A stretch of 64,000 nt of DNA. It comes from Rhizobium sp. N324 (lineage in GTDB: Bacteria; Pseudomonadota; Alphaproteobacteria; Rhizobiales; Rhizobiaceae). The stretch covers positions 248,001 to 312,000 of the forward strand of contig NZ_CP013632.1 of NCBI RefSeq assembly GCF_001664485.1, written 5' to 3'. The position numbers and the translations under genes are program-made. The stretch's first letter is position 1. Each line of letters begins with the position of its first letter. Below are positions 27,087 to 35,985 of this stretch, piece after piece. Under the pieces are notes generated by a model. That model did no database searches. It worked only from the letters and a program-made list of their open reading frames with translations, and was not told the origin of the DNA.

Positions 27087-27119
27087 TTTATCCTGCATAC
27101 TATATGTATGCAGGATAAA
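27087..27119. promoter_or_regulatory. 33-base perfect inverted repeat upstream of the Ldh-family gene
   Basis: Arms TTTATCCTGCATAC and GTATGCAGGATAAA are exact complements around a TATAT centre. It ends 29 bases before the ldh-like ATG and 70 bases upstream of the divergent parD start. It could be the operator of either gene. TACTAT within it could serve as a -10 for the ldh-like gene. No T tract follows, so it is not a terminator. Confidence 0.75.
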
Positions 27120-27148
27120 CATAAATCCTCACCGAGGAGAAGCGCAGC

Positions 27149-28183
27149 ATGACGATGACCACCTTGACGATTGTCGACCTGCATAGCCGTGTCGAAGCCA
27201 TCTTCCGCAAGGCCGGCCTCAACAGCGCGCAGGCCGGCGCGCTTGCCCGCGTCATCGTTGCCGGTGAGCGCGACGCCTGCAAATCGCACGGCATCTACCG
27301 TATCGAGGGCGCGCTGCGCACCGTCAAATCAGGCAAGGTGAAGCCGGACGCCGTACCGGGACTGGATCTCAACGAAGGGTCCGCCATCGTCAAGGTCAAC
27401 GCCAATGGCGGCTTTGCCAATGCGGCCTTCGAACTCGGTCTGCCGGCGCTGGCCGAACGCACCCGCAGGCTCGGCATTGCCGCCCTCGTCATCAACAATT
27501 GCAGCCACTTCTCCGCGCTCTGGCCTGAGGTGGAGGCGGTGACCAAAGAGGGCCTTGCCGGCCTCGTCATGTGCCCGAGCTATGCGACCGTCGCGCCCGC
27601 CGGCGGCAACAAGCCGCTGCTCGGCACGAACCCCTTCGCCTTCGGCTGGCCGCGCAGGGACACGTCGCCCTACGTCTTCGACTTTGCCACCTCCGTCGCC
27701 GCCCGCGGAGAAATCGAGCTCCACCGCCGCGCCGGCAAGCAGCTTCCCGAAGGCTGGGCGATCGATGCCGACGGCAATCCGACGACCGATCCGGAAGCCG
27801 CCCTTGCGGGCGCCATGCTGCCCTTCGGCGGACACAAGGGATCGGCGATCGGCACGATGATCGAACTCCTCGCCGGCATCATGATCGGCGATCTCACCAG
27901 TCCCGAGGTGCTCGACTATCTCGGCACGACGACACTTGCCCCGTTCCACGGCGAACTCATCATCGCGATGTCGCCGCAGGCCTTTGCCGCCAGCCGCCCC
28001 GGCGATCCCTTCGCCCGCGCCGAGCTGCTTTTCGAGGCGATCGTCGGCAGCGGCGCCCGCCTGCCGTCGCAGCGCCGCTTCGCCGCCCGCCGGAAGTCCG
28101 AGACGGAAGGCGTCCTACTGTCGGCAGCCGAGTTGGAGCTGCTTGATCGTCTTCTCGACAAAGGTCTCGACGCGATCTCGTGA
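27149..28183 (+). CDS. Ldh (malate/L-lactate dehydrogenase) family oxidoreductase
   Basis: A 344-residue NAD(P)-dependent enzyme of the family that includes delta1-pyrroline-2-carboxylate/piperideine-2-carboxylate reductase, ureidoglycolate and 2,3-diketogulonate dehydrogenases. The catalytic histidine lies in INNCSHFSALWPEVE, and the cofactor region reads TNPFAFGWPRRDTSPYVFDF. A GAGGAG ribosome-binding site precedes the ATG. It is convergent with a DapA-family lyase under a GntR regulator, a set that recalls HypS/HypD/HypR of rhizobial hydroxyproline use, so an imino-acid reductase role is my best guess. Confidence 0.82.
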   Translation: MTMTTLTIVDLHSRVEAIFRKAGLNSAQAGALARVIVAGERDACKSHGIYRIEGALRTVKSGKVKPDAVPGLDLNEGSAIVKVNANGGFANAAFELGLPALAERTRRLGIAALVINNCSHFSALWPEVEAVTKEGLAGLVMCPSYATVAPAGGNKPLLGTNPFAFGWPRRDTSPYVFDFATSVAARGEIELHRRAGKQLPEGWAIDADGNPTTDPEAALAGAMLPFGGHKGSAIGTMIELLAGIMIGDLTSPEVLDYLGTTTLAPFHGELIIAMSPQAFAASRPGDPFARAELLFEAIVGSGARLPSQRRFAARRKSETEGVLLSAAELELLDRLLDKGLDAIS

Positions 28184-28208
28184 CGACGGCATCTTTTCCG
28201 CCGGTTTA

Positions 28209-28238
28209 CAAATAAAAAGGCCCTCCGCGAGGAGGGCC
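28209..28238 (-). terminator. Rho-independent terminator of the DapA-family gene
   Basis: Perfect 8-base stem GGCCCTCC/GGAGGGCC with a 4-base loop, followed on the minus strand by TTTTTATTT. It ends the lyase transcript and may also stop read-through from the convergent ldh-like gene. Confidence 0.85.
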
Positions 28239-28257
28239 GTCACCTTGAACCGACGGA

Positions 28258-29226
28258 TTATGCCGAGGCTTTATATCTCTGCACGGCGCCCGGCAGCTTG
28301 CTCCATTCTGCGTACCAGGTGTCAAACAGCTTCAGCTGGGCTTCGACATAGCCGCGCTGGCTTTCGGAGAGCACATCCGTCTCGTTGAAGTGCAGCGTGT
28401 ATTCCTTGTCGCCCTTCAGCACCATCATGTGCTTGAAATAGAGAACGAGATCCGGGCCTTCGTCGAAGGAGGAGAGCACGGCAAGCGCCGATTCCAGTTC
28501 CAGCGCACGCTGGCGGGCATCCGGATCGCCGGCCGCCGCAGCCTGGGCGAGGTTGCACATGTGGATGACTTCCTTCGGCAGCACGCAGCCGATGCCGGTG
28601 ATCGCGCCGACGGCGCCGCAGTTGACGAAGCCGTGGAAGACGCAGGTGTCGACGCCGATCATCAGCGAGACGTCATCGTCGCGGCTGGTGATGTTTTCGG
28701 CCGCGTAGCGCATGTCGGCCGCGCCGCCGAATTCCTTGAAGCCGACGAGGTTCTTGTGCTCCTGGCGCAACGCGAAGAACAGATCGGCGCGGGTGGCAAA
28801 GCCGTAATAGGGGCTGTTGTAGATGACGGCCGGCAGGTTCGGGGCAGCCGAAAGGATCGCCTTGAAGTGGCTCTTCTGAGCGGCAACGACTGTGCCGCGC
28901 GACAGGACGCGCGGGATCACCATAAGGCCCTGGGCACCGACCTTCTCAGCGTGCGCGGCGTGCGCGACGGCAGAGGCGGTGTTGACGGCGCCGGTGCCGA
29001 CGATGACCGGAATGCCGGCCTTGACCAGACGCTCTACGCCCTGCATGCGCTGTTCATCCGTCAGCAGCGGCCAGTCCCCCATCGAGCCGCAATAGACGAC
29101 GGCGGACATGCCTTTTCCGATCAATTCCTTGCCCTTGCGCACCAGTGCGTCGAAGTCCGGCGTGCGGTCGTCCTTGCAGGGCGTCATCAGGGCGGGAATG
29201 ACGCCGGAAAAAATTGTGGCCTTCAT
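28258..29226 (-). CDS. DapA-family lyase, probably HypD-like (pyrroline-4-hydroxy-2-carboxylate deaminase type)
   Basis: A 322-residue TIM-barrel Schiff-base enzyme. The catalytic lysine is in LVGFKEFGG and the tyrosine in VIYNSPYYGFATR. The N-terminus FSGVIPALMTPCKDDRTPDF, then VVYCGSMGDWPLL, marks a subclade distinct from lysine-biosynthetic DapA. I recall this clade from hydroxyproline catabolism (HypD). Start at 29226; the longer frame has no homology. A GntR/FCD regulator is encoded upstream and a matching operator lies 85 bases before the start. Confidence 0.82.
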   Translation of the reverse strand: MKATIFSGVIPALMTPCKDDRTPDFDALVRKGKELIGKGMSAVVYCGSMGDWPLLTDEQRMQGVERLVKAGIPVIVGTGAVNTASAVAHAAHAEKVGAQGLMVIPRVLSRGTVVAAQKSHFKAILSAAPNLPAVIYNSPYYGFATRADLFFALRQEHKNLVGFKEFGGAADMRYAAENITSRDDDVSLMIGVDTCVFHGFVNCGAVGAITGIGCVLPKEVIHMCNLAQAAAAGDPDARQRALELESALAVLSSFDEGPDLVLYFKHMMVLKGDKEYTLHFNETDVLSESQRGYVEAQLKLFDTWYAEWSKLPGAVQRYKASA

Positions 29227-29310
29227 GTCGATCTCCTTCAGCGCTGGGGGATGCTGGATCGGCAAAGGTCGCCGACCTGTCGCGGATGGAGATAACATCT
29301 TGTGTTCTAT

Positions 29311-29331
29311 TTGTCGACAAGAAAAATACAA
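29311..29331. promoter_or_regulatory. GntR/FCD candidate operator, copy 1 (TTGTCGACAA..AAATACAA)
   Basis: A 21-base element beginning with the palindrome TTGTCGACAA, 85 bases before the lyase ATG. Nineteen of 21 positions match the element at 30054-30074 in front of the regulator gene. A wider dyad TCTTGT...ACAAGA (29298-29333) frames it. Confidence 0.7.
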
Positions 29332-29337
29332 GATCTG

Positions 29338-30042
29338 TTATAGCGCTATGTCGAGCTTGCCGGTGCGGCTGAAAAGCTTCTGCACCTGGGCGACGATCTG
29401 TTCGGCGTGAACCTTGCCCAGACGATCGGCCTCCTCGACATCGCGCGCCTCGATCGCGGCAATGATCTCGGCATGTTCATCGACGAACTGCCGGGGGAAA
29501 TGCTCATCGTAGGACTGGTAATAAAGCCGGAGAATGCGCCGGCCTTCATCGAGCAGCCGGCGAAAAAGCCCGGTGAAATAGGGGTTGCGTCCAGCCTCGG
29601 CGATGGCGGCGTGGAAGGCGGCGTTGGTCGCGATCATCGCCAGCGTGTCGCGCGCTTCGATTGCCGCCGAATAGTCCTGATGGAAGCCACGGATAGGAGG
29701 CAGATCCTCGAGGCGATGCTTCTGCGCCGCCAGCCGGGTCGTTACCCGGTACATAAGAACAAGGGCGTCGAAGAAGGTGCTGAGATTGAGAAAGTCGATG
29801 TTCGACACCATGGTCGAGCGGTTCGGCAGCGTTTCTATCAGCCCGTCACCGGCGAGGCGCACCAGCGCTTCGCGGATCGGTGTCCGCGACATCTTGAACC
29901 GCTCCGCCAACTGCACCTCGTCGATCGGGCTGCCGGGGGCGAGCTTGAGGTCGAGTATCTCATCGCGCAGCAGGTCGTAGACCATTTTCACGCCGGAGCC
30001 GCGTTTGCGTTCGGGAAGAGAACCGGGGTCGATGGCGGGCAT
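29338..30042 (-). CDS. GntR family transcriptional regulator, FCD type
   Basis: A 234-residue regulator. The N-terminal winged helix is VYDLLRDEILDLKLAPGSPI and QLAERFKMSRTPIREALVRL, and the C-terminal FCD helical domain carries the metal/ligand histidines in FHQDY, NAAFHAAIAEAG and DEHAEIIAAIEARD. The ATG at 30042 gives the standard start. A near-identical operator lies 12 bases upstream of its own ATG and another before the lyase gene, pointing to autoregulation plus control of the lyase. It resembles HypR of hydroxyproline loci. Confidence 0.87.
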   Translation of the reverse strand: MPAIDPGSLPERKRGSGVKMVYDLLRDEILDLKLAPGSPIDEVQLAERFKMSRTPIREALVRLAGDGLIETLPNRSTMVSNIDFLNLSTFFDALVLMYRVTTRLAAQKHRLEDLPPIRGFHQDYSAAIEARDTLAMIATNAAFHAAIAEAGRNPYFTGLFRRLLDEGRRILRLYYQSYDEHFPRQFVDEHAEIIAAIEARDVEEADRLGKVHAEQIVAQVQKLFSRTGKLDIAL

Positions 30043-30458
30043 AAAAACTCCTCTTGTCGACACGACAAATACAATGAGTTTCAAGCTGCAGCAAACCGTC
30101 AAGTTCGGTTTCGCGGGGAGAGGCCAGGGAAAGGCGATCCTCATAAGCGTGCTGTAAGTTTAAGCGCTATGTTATAACGTAACAAAATGGCATAAGTTCT
30201 GTTATGGAACAAGAGCTTGCCTGCTGTACCTCCTCATGCTGGTCGCCGATCGGCTCAGACAGCAGGGCATTGGCTGCGGTACCGGCGCTGGCCGCGCAAC
30301 ATTGATTGTGGATGGGTCGGTTTGCCAGGCCCATTTCGCTCGCGCCTCTTGGACGCGTGCTCCATATTCCGATGTTTACGGCCAGGTGACAACGACCGCA
30401 CGAATATCGGTCGGACCGCATCTGTTACACCATCCTATCGCAACACGATTCTGCATTC
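30043..30458. other. 416-base gene-free region upstream of the YhaO-like gene
   Basis: Besides the GntR operator at its left end, the one notable element is TGTTATAACGTAACA at 30170-30184. It is an imperfect dyad with TGTTA/TAACA arms, like the Zur boxes of alphaproteobacteria. The nearest plus-strand gene starts 270 bases later, so its target is unclear. No convincing coding frame is present on either strand. Confidence 0.4.
30054..30074. promoter_or_regulatory. GntR/FCD candidate operator, copy 2 (TTGTCG-ACA-CGACAA..)
   Basis: TTGTCG and CGACAA form a dyad with a 3-base centre, followed by ATACAA. It differs from copy 1 at two of 21 positions and lies 12 bases upstream of the regulator ATG, where binding would block its own transcription. 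Confidence 0.7.
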
Positions 30459-31727
30459 ATGGCTTATCGTTTCGTCCACACTGCCGATCTCCATCTCGAT
30501 TCTCCCCTGCGGTCGCTGGCGCTTCGCAACGCCGAGCTGGCCGATCTCGTGAGCGACGCCAGCCGGCAGGCGTTGGTGGCGATCGTCGATCTGTGCCTTG
30601 AAGAAGAGGTCGATGCGCTCGTCATCGCCGGCGATCTCTATGACGGCGAGCAGACTTCGATGAAGACGGCGCGCTTCCTGGCAAGCCAGCTGGAGCGGCT
30701 GCATCGCGCGGGGATTTGCGTCTTCAAGATCCGCGGCAATCACGATGCGATGTCGAAGATCGCCGGGGAGCTGGTGATGCCCGATACGGTGAAGATCTTC
30801 GGCGGCCACGCCGAAACCGTGGAGGCGACGAAAGGCAGCCTGTCGGTGGCGATCCACGGCATGAGCTTCGCCAAGCCCCATGCGCCGGACCCGCTGCTGC
30901 CGAAATTCAAGCCGCCGGTGGCGGGTGCCGTCAATATCGGCATCATGCATACGAGCCTCGCCGGATCAGCCGGCCACGACGTCTATGCGCCCTGCAACGT
31001 GCTCGACCTTCATGCCTCGGGATTCGATTACTGGGCGCTTGGCCATCTCCACCAGCGCAGCCAGCATCCCGGCGCGGCGACGATCATCATGCCTGGCATG
31101 CCGCAGGGCCGTGACATCAATGAGTCGGGCGTCAAGACGGTGTCGCTGGTGACCGTGGCCGACGATCGGACGGTGACGGTCGAGGAGCGGCGCACCAGCA
31201 TCGCGCAGTTCGAGCGCGTCGATGTCGACCTCACCGGCGTCGATGATTGGCGCGATGCGGCCATGGCGATCGAAGCGGCGCTCGCAGCGCAGCGCGACCG
31301 TACCGCCTCGCCGCACCTCGTCGCCCGCCTCCGGCTTTCCGGCCGCACGCCGCTCTCCTGGCAGCTTCGCCGCGATATCGACCTCATGCAGGCGGAAGCC
31401 GAGCAGCGCGGCGATCTCATCGGCCGGACCTGGATCGAGAAGCTGGAGCTTGCCTTCGAAGCGCACTCGACCCTTGCAGACGCCTCTGCTGCCGATCCCG
31501 TCGTGGGGCTGGCTGCGCTGATGCGGGACGAAGTGATCGCCCACAGCGGCTTTCGCGACGATATCAGGGAGATGGTTCGGGACCTGCTCGCCGACCTGCC
31601 GGCCGAGAGCCGAGCCTTTGCCGGGCATGACGAGGCGGGCTTCGAACGTTTCATCGACAACCTTCTTGCCAACGGCGCCGAGGACATCGCCGCCCGGATG
31701 AAGGCTGCGGACCGGGGGGAAAGCTGA
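30459..31727 (+). CDS. SbcD/YhaO-like DNA repair metallophosphoesterase
   Basis: A 422-residue exonuclease-type protein. All phosphoesterase motifs are present in order: HTADLHLDSPL, VIAGDLYDGEQ, IRGNHDAMS, GIMHTSL and GHLHQR. These bind two metals in Mre11/SbcD enzymes. It overlaps the next gene by one base (TGATG), so nuclease and ATPase are coupled, as for YhaO/YhaN in Bacillus. The pair is expected to process DNA ends in the cytoplasm. Confidence 0.88.
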   Translation: MAYRFVHTADLHLDSPLRSLALRNAELADLVSDASRQALVAIVDLCLEEEVDALVIAGDLYDGEQTSMKTARFLASQLERLHRAGICVFKIRGNHDAMSKIAGELVMPDTVKIFGGHAETVEATKGSLSVAIHGMSFAKPHAPDPLLPKFKPPVAGAVNIGIMHTSLAGSAGHDVYAPCNVLDLHASGFDYWALGHLHQRSQHPGAATIIMPGMPQGRDINESGVKTVSLVTVADDRTVTVEERRTSIAQFERVDVDLTGVDDWRDAAMAIEAALAAQRDRTASPHLVARLRLSGRTPLSWQLRRDIDLMQAEAEQRGDLIGRTWIEKLELAFEAHSTLADASAADPVVGLAALMRDEVIAHSGFRDDIREMVRDLLADLPAESRAFAGHDEAGFERFIDNLLANGAEDIAARMKAADRGES

Positions 31728-34700
31728 TGCGCCTGCGCCGCCTCGACCTCACCCGCTATGGCAAATTCACCGACCACTCGATCGATTTCGGTCCGGCCCG
31801 TCAGGGCTCGCCCGACCTGCATATCGTCTACGGCCTAAACGAAGCGGGCAAGTCGACCACCTTTGCCGCCTATCTCGATCTGCTCTACGGCATAGGCGAG
31901 CGCAGCACCTACAATTTCCTGCATCCCTACAACACGATGAAGGTCGGCGCGCGGCTGGAATTCGATGATGCGGAATACGAACTGGCGCGGCTCAAATTGC
32001 GGACCGGCAGCCTCGTCGACGATCGGGGGCAAGCCGTGAACGAGGCGCTGCTCGCCGGCGCGCTCGGCGGCATCGGCCGCGAGGCCTATCGCACCATGTT
32101 CTCGCTCGACGACCAGTCGCTCAAGGAAGGCGGCAACGCCATCATACAAAGCAAGGGCGAACTCGGCGAGTTGCTGTTCTCGGCAAGCTCCGGCCTCGCA
32201 GGCCTCAGCCGTTCGCTGGTGACGGCCGCCGACGAAGCCAATGTGATCTACAAGAAGCGGTCGTCGAGCACGAAGCTCGCGGAACACAAACGCTCGCTCG
32301 AAGCGCTGAAGGCCGAGCGCAGTGCCATCGACACGCTTGCCTCCACCTATTCGGCCCTGAAATCGACCCACGAGCAGGCCGAGACCGCCTATGCCGGGAC
32401 CACCCTGGAACTGGCCGAGGCCAAGGCTCGGCATCAGCAGCTGACGCGCCTTCTCGGCGCCCTGCCCGCGGCACTGGAACTCCGGCGGCTGGACACTGAT
32501 GCGGCCGGCCTGGGCGATCTGCCGCGGCCGCCATCCGAATGGTTCACCCTGCTACCGCAGCTTTTCCGCGACGAGACGCGGCTGCAGGCGCTTGTCGAAA
32601 CCGCCGACCGCACGCTGCAGCAGCTTGCCGACGAGATCGAGGCGATCGCGATCGACGACAAGGCACTGGCGGTCGCCGCCCATATGGACCTGCTGGATCA
32701 GGGCCGGGCGCGTTATCTCGCGGCTGAAAGCGACCTGCCGAAACGCCGGCTGGCGCTGGCCGAACAGGACGGTGTGCTGGTGCGGCTGCTCGCCGATCTC
32801 GAGCAGCCGGGCCATACGACGCCCGAGGCGCTGCTGCTGCCCGCCTCGCTGATCGGCACCATCCGCGACCTCATCGAGCGGCGTTCCGGCGTTGAGGCGA
32901 AACTGGCTGCCGCGGGTCGCGAGCTGGTGCGGGCGCGAGAGAATCTCGAAAGACTGGGCCAGGAAGACGGCTCGCAAAACGGAGCCGCAGTGCTCGATCC
33001 CGCGCGGCTTGGCCGCATCGAGGCCGCCCTCGGCCGGCTGACCGGGTCCGATCTCGCCGTGCGGCTGACCATGGAAGAACGTTCCCTTGTCCAGGCGAAA
33101 CGAGTGCAGGCGCACCACTTCGCCCAACTCGCACCCTGGACCGGCGACGCCGCGGCCTTGCAATTGACGAGCGCGGCGGAGCCTCGGCAGATCGAGGCCT
33201 GGCGTGGCCAGGCGACTGCTATCGACAAGCGGATCGGGGATCACGAGGCGCGGCTGCGCGATCTCGGCACCGAACAGACGCTGATCAGAGCCCGGATCGC
33301 CGCCTTCGTCGCTGGCGGTTCGATCGATGATGCCGAGGCCGTGAGGCTGCGCGATGAACGCGATGCCGCCTGGCAGGCGCATCTCACCAGCCTGGATGCG
33401 GCGACGGCCCGGACATTCGAGGAGCGGATGCGGCAGGACGACGTGGTGTCCGCCGGCCGGCTGTCGCGGGCGCAGGAGCTGGCGGATCTGCGGCAACTCC
33501 GCCAGACGGAAGCGGTAACGGCAGCGGCGGTCGAACGGCAAAAGGAATTGCTTGCCGAGGCGCGCGCCGAACATGATGCGCTCGCCGAGCGCATCCGTGG
33601 CCTGCTGCCCGAGGCAATCGAATATGACGCCGAAGCTGCGGCGCGCATTGCAGCACTCGACGCATGGAGCATCGAACGCGCCGCGGCGCTGGCTGCCTGG
33701 GACGATCTACAGCGGGCCGAAGACGCGGCGGACATGCTTCGCGGTGAACTGGACAGCCATGCCGCGACGCTTGCAGCGAGCCTTGCGGATGCCGGCCATC
33801 GTGACGCCGACGATCTGCCGGTTGCCGGCCTGATGCAGGCCGCCAATGATATGCTCGCCGCCGCCAAAGCCGAGCGGGCGGCGCGGCAGGCGCAAGAGAA
33901 GGCAATCGGCGATCTCAGCCATGATCTCAGGGAGCGCGAGCGCGACCAGCAGGAGGCGGAAGCCATCATGGCGGCCTGGGACCGGGAATGGGCGGAGGCG
34001 TTGTCGCGAGCCTGGTTTGCCGATAAGGCTGGCTCGATGGCCGCCGTCCGCGCCATGCTGAACGCGCTTGGCGCGCTGCCCGCCATCCTGAAGGAACGGG
34101 ATGACCTCGCCAGCCGCGTTGCCGCGATGGAGCGCGACCAAGAGCAATTCCGTGGCGATATTGCCGGTCTTCTCGCAGATTGCGGCCTCAGCCGCGCGGC
34201 ATCCGATACGCTCGCCTCCGCCAATGCGCTCGCGGAACGCCATGAGGCAGCCCGCCATGCGGCTCAGCTTCGGGCAGACCGGCAGGCGGATCGCGAAAAA
34301 CAATTGGAGAAACGACGAGCGCTGGAAGAAGACCTGGCTGTTCACAACGCCCGTAAGAACGAACTGACCGGCTATTTCGGCACGGACTCGCTTGCCTCAG
34401 TTGAGGTATTCCTGAATCAGGCCCGGGAGCGGGACCGGCTGGAGGAGCGGGCCTCCATCCTGCGCCACCAGATCACCGAGGCATTGCGCGCGACGAGCTT
34501 TTCCGAAGCCGAACGACGCCTTGCCGAAATCGACGCCGATGCCGTCGAGCGCGATGCGATGGAGCTTGCCGCGCGGATCGAAGATCTCACCGAACGGGCG
34601 AAGCTTCTCTATTCCGACGTGTCGCTGGCGCGGCAGAAGCTCGAGGCCGTCGGCGGCGATGACGCGGTGGCTCGGATCGAGGCCAAGCGCCGAACCATCT

Positions 34701-35200
34701 TCCTCGAAATAGAGGAACTGGCGGTGCGGCATCTGACGCTGCGCGCCGGCACGCTCGCGGCCGAACAGGCGCTGCACATCTATCGCGAAAAACATCGCAG
34801 CTCGATGATGAACCGCGCATCGGAAGCCTTTCACCTGATCACCGGCGGCAACTATTCCGGCCTGACGACCCAGCCCGATCGGGACAAGGAAATACTGATC
34901 GGCGTATCACGTGACGGCGGCTCGAAGCTTGCGGACGCGATGTCGACCGGCACGCAGTTCCAGCTCTATCTGGCGCTTCGCCTTGCAGGCTATGAGGAAT
35001 TCGCAGCGCTTCGCCGGCCCGTGCCCTTCGTCGCCGACGACATTATGGAGAGCTTCGACAATCCTCGCTCCGAAGAGGTTTTCCGCCTGCTCGGCGCAAT
35101 GGCGAATGTCGGACAGGTCATCTACCTCACGCATCACTGGCATCTCTGCGAGATCGCGCGGGACGTCGTTCCTGAGGTCACCATCCACCAGCTGCCATGA
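31727..35200 (+). CDS. SbcC/YhaN-like SMC-type AAA ATPase
   Basis: A 1157-residue ATPase. Walker A is VYGLNEAGKSTTFAAYLDLL near residue 40 and the C-terminal Walker B is FVADDIMESFDNPRSEEVF, with ABC-type ends DKEILIGVSRDGGSKLADAM and VGQVIYLTHHWH. The roughly 850 residues between are coiled coil, rich in Ala, Glu and Arg, with hinge-like breaks. It pairs with the upstream nuclease to form an SbcCD/Rad50-Mre11-like complex. Several long antisense frames over it are shadows. Confidence 0.9.
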   Translation: MRLRRLDLTRYGKFTDHSIDFGPARQGSPDLHIVYGLNEAGKSTTFAAYLDLLYGIGERSTYNFLHPYNTMKVGARLEFDDAEYELARLKLRTGSLVDDRGQAVNEALLAGALGGIGREAYRTMFSLDDQSLKEGGNAIIQSKGELGELLFSASSGLAGLSRSLVTAADEANVIYKKRSSSTKLAEHKRSLEALKAERSAIDTLASTYSALKSTHEQAETAYAGTTLELAEAKARHQQLTRLLGALPAALELRRLDTDAAGLGDLPRPPSEWFTLLPQLFRDETRLQALVETADRTLQQLADEIEAIAIDDKALAVAAHMDLLDQGRARYLAAESDLPKRRLALAEQDGVLVRLLADLEQPGHTTPEALLLPASLIGTIRDLIERRSGVEAKLAAAGRELVRARENLERLGQEDGSQNGAAVLDPARLGRIEAALGRLTGSDLAVRLTMEERSLVQAKRVQAHHFAQLAPWTGDAAALQLTSAAEPRQIEAWRGQATAIDKRIGDHEARLRDLGTEQTLIRARIAAFVAGGSIDDAEAVRLRDERDAAWQAHLTSLDAATARTFEERMRQDDVVSAGRLSRAQELADLRQLRQTEAVTAAAVERQKELLAEARAEHDALAERIRGLLPEAIEYDAEAAARIAALDAWSIERAAALAAWDDLQRAEDAADMLRGELDSHAATLAASLADAGHRDADDLPVAGLMQAANDMLAAAKAERAARQAQEKAIGDLSHDLRERERDQQEAEAIMAAWDREWAEALSRAWFADKAGSMAAVRAMLNALGALPAILKERDDLASRVAAMERDQEQFRGDIAGLLADCGLSRAASDTLASANALAERHEAARHAAQLRADRQADREKQLEKRRALEEDLAVHNARKNELTGYFGTDSLASVEVFLNQARERDRLEERASILRHQITEALRATSFSEAERRLAEIDADAVERDAMELAARIEDLTERAKLLYSDVSLARQKLEAVGGDDAVARIEAKRRTIFLEIEELAVRHLTLRAGTLAAEQALHIYREKHRSSMMNRASEAFHLITGGNYSGLTTQPDRDKEILIGVSRDGGSKLADAMSTGTQFQLYLALRLAGYEEFAALRRPVPFVADDIMESFDNPRSEEVFRLLGAMANVGQVIYLTHHWHLCEIARDVVPEVTIHQLP

Positions 35201-35224
35201 TCGGGCGCTAGGAGCTGTGGACAC

Positions 35225-35611
35225 TTATCTGAGCCATAGGATTGTTGCGGCCAGAGCGATCATGGCTTTGTAATTTCGAACGGTTTTCTCATATCGTGTG
35301 GCGATGCGTCGAAACTGCTTGAGCTTCGAGAAGCAGCATTCGACGAGATAACGCTGAGCATAGAGTTGCTTGTCGAGCGGATACTTCTTGGCACGCGAGG
35401 GATTGTTCGGGATGACCGCTTGCGCGCCCTTGTCGGCAATGAGTTTGCGTAGCCGGTCGCTGTCGTAGGCCGTATCGGCCATGACGACCTCGGCTGGCAG
35501 GTCTTCGATCAGGAGATCGGCTTGCGGGGCATCCCCTTTCTGACCGGCGGTCAGAATGAAACGAACGGGACATCCAAGGCCACGCACGGCCATATGGATT
35601 TTGGTGCTCAA
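35225..35611 (-). CDS. IS5-family transposase, C-terminal frame (orfB)
   Basis: A 128-residue second half of a DDE transposase, with the second Asp in VVMADTAYDSDRL and the Glu in YLVECCFSKLKQFRRIATRY. It overlaps orfA by 4 bases and is normally produced as a fusion by frameshifting at the A6G4 run (35647-35656). Confidence 0.88.
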   Translation of the reverse strand: MSTKIHMAVRGLGCPVRFILTAGQKGDAPQADLLIEDLPAEVVMADTAYDSDRLRKLIADKGAQAVIPNNPSRAKKYPLDKQLYAQRYLVECCFSKLKQFRRIATRYEKTVRNYKAMIALAATILWLR

Positions 35612-35985
35612 GCCTCCGCGGGAACGGCCAAGGGCCTGATCTTCAGCCCCTTTTTTGCGCCGGAGGCGTGCTGGTGGGCGCGAATAATAGTGCTGTCGAC
35701 GATCAGATATTCGAAGTCGGTATCCTCCGACATCGCCTCAAAGACACGCCACCAGACACCCTTTTGGCTCCAGCGGCTGAAGCGGCGAAACACGCTGTTC
35801 CAATCACCGAACACCTCCGGCAGATCGCGCCAGGGCGAACCCGTCCGCACGATCCACAAGACCGCTTCCACAAACATGCGATTGTCACGTCCAGACGAAC
35901 CACGCGTGCGATCGTCGCCAATGATATGGCGAGACATCCGCTCCCACTGGTCATCTCGAAGAATGAGACGATCTAACACACCCAT
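35608..35985 (-). CDS. IS5-family transposase, N-terminal frame (orfA)
   Basis: A protein of about 125 residues, starting MGVLDRLILRDDQWERMSRH, with the DUF4096-type DNA-binding part (GSPWRDLPEVFGDWNSVFRR) and the first catalytic Asp in YLIVDSTIIRAHQ. The slippery sequence AAAAAAGGGG lies near its end, so part of the product should continue into orfB. An ATG four codons upstream (35997) is also possible. Confidence 0.87.
   Translation of the reverse strand: MGVLDRLILRDDQWERMSRHIIGDDRTRGSSGRDNRMFVEAVLWIVRTGSPWRDLPEVFGDWNSVFRRFSRWSQKGVWWRVFEAMSEDTDFEYLIVDSTIIRAHQHASGAKKGLKIRPLAVPAEA

Noticed and set aside
30167..30421. 84-codon minus-strand frame in the gap before the YhaO-like gene
   Set aside because: No hydrophobic or family pattern, no ribosome-binding site, and cysteine-rich random-looking composition. 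Treated as non-coding.
32552..34224. Long antisense frames across the YhaN-like ATPase gene
   Set aside because: They are Ser/Arg/Ala-rich mirror translations of a G+C-rich coiled-coil gene. The sense frame has all ATPase motifs.
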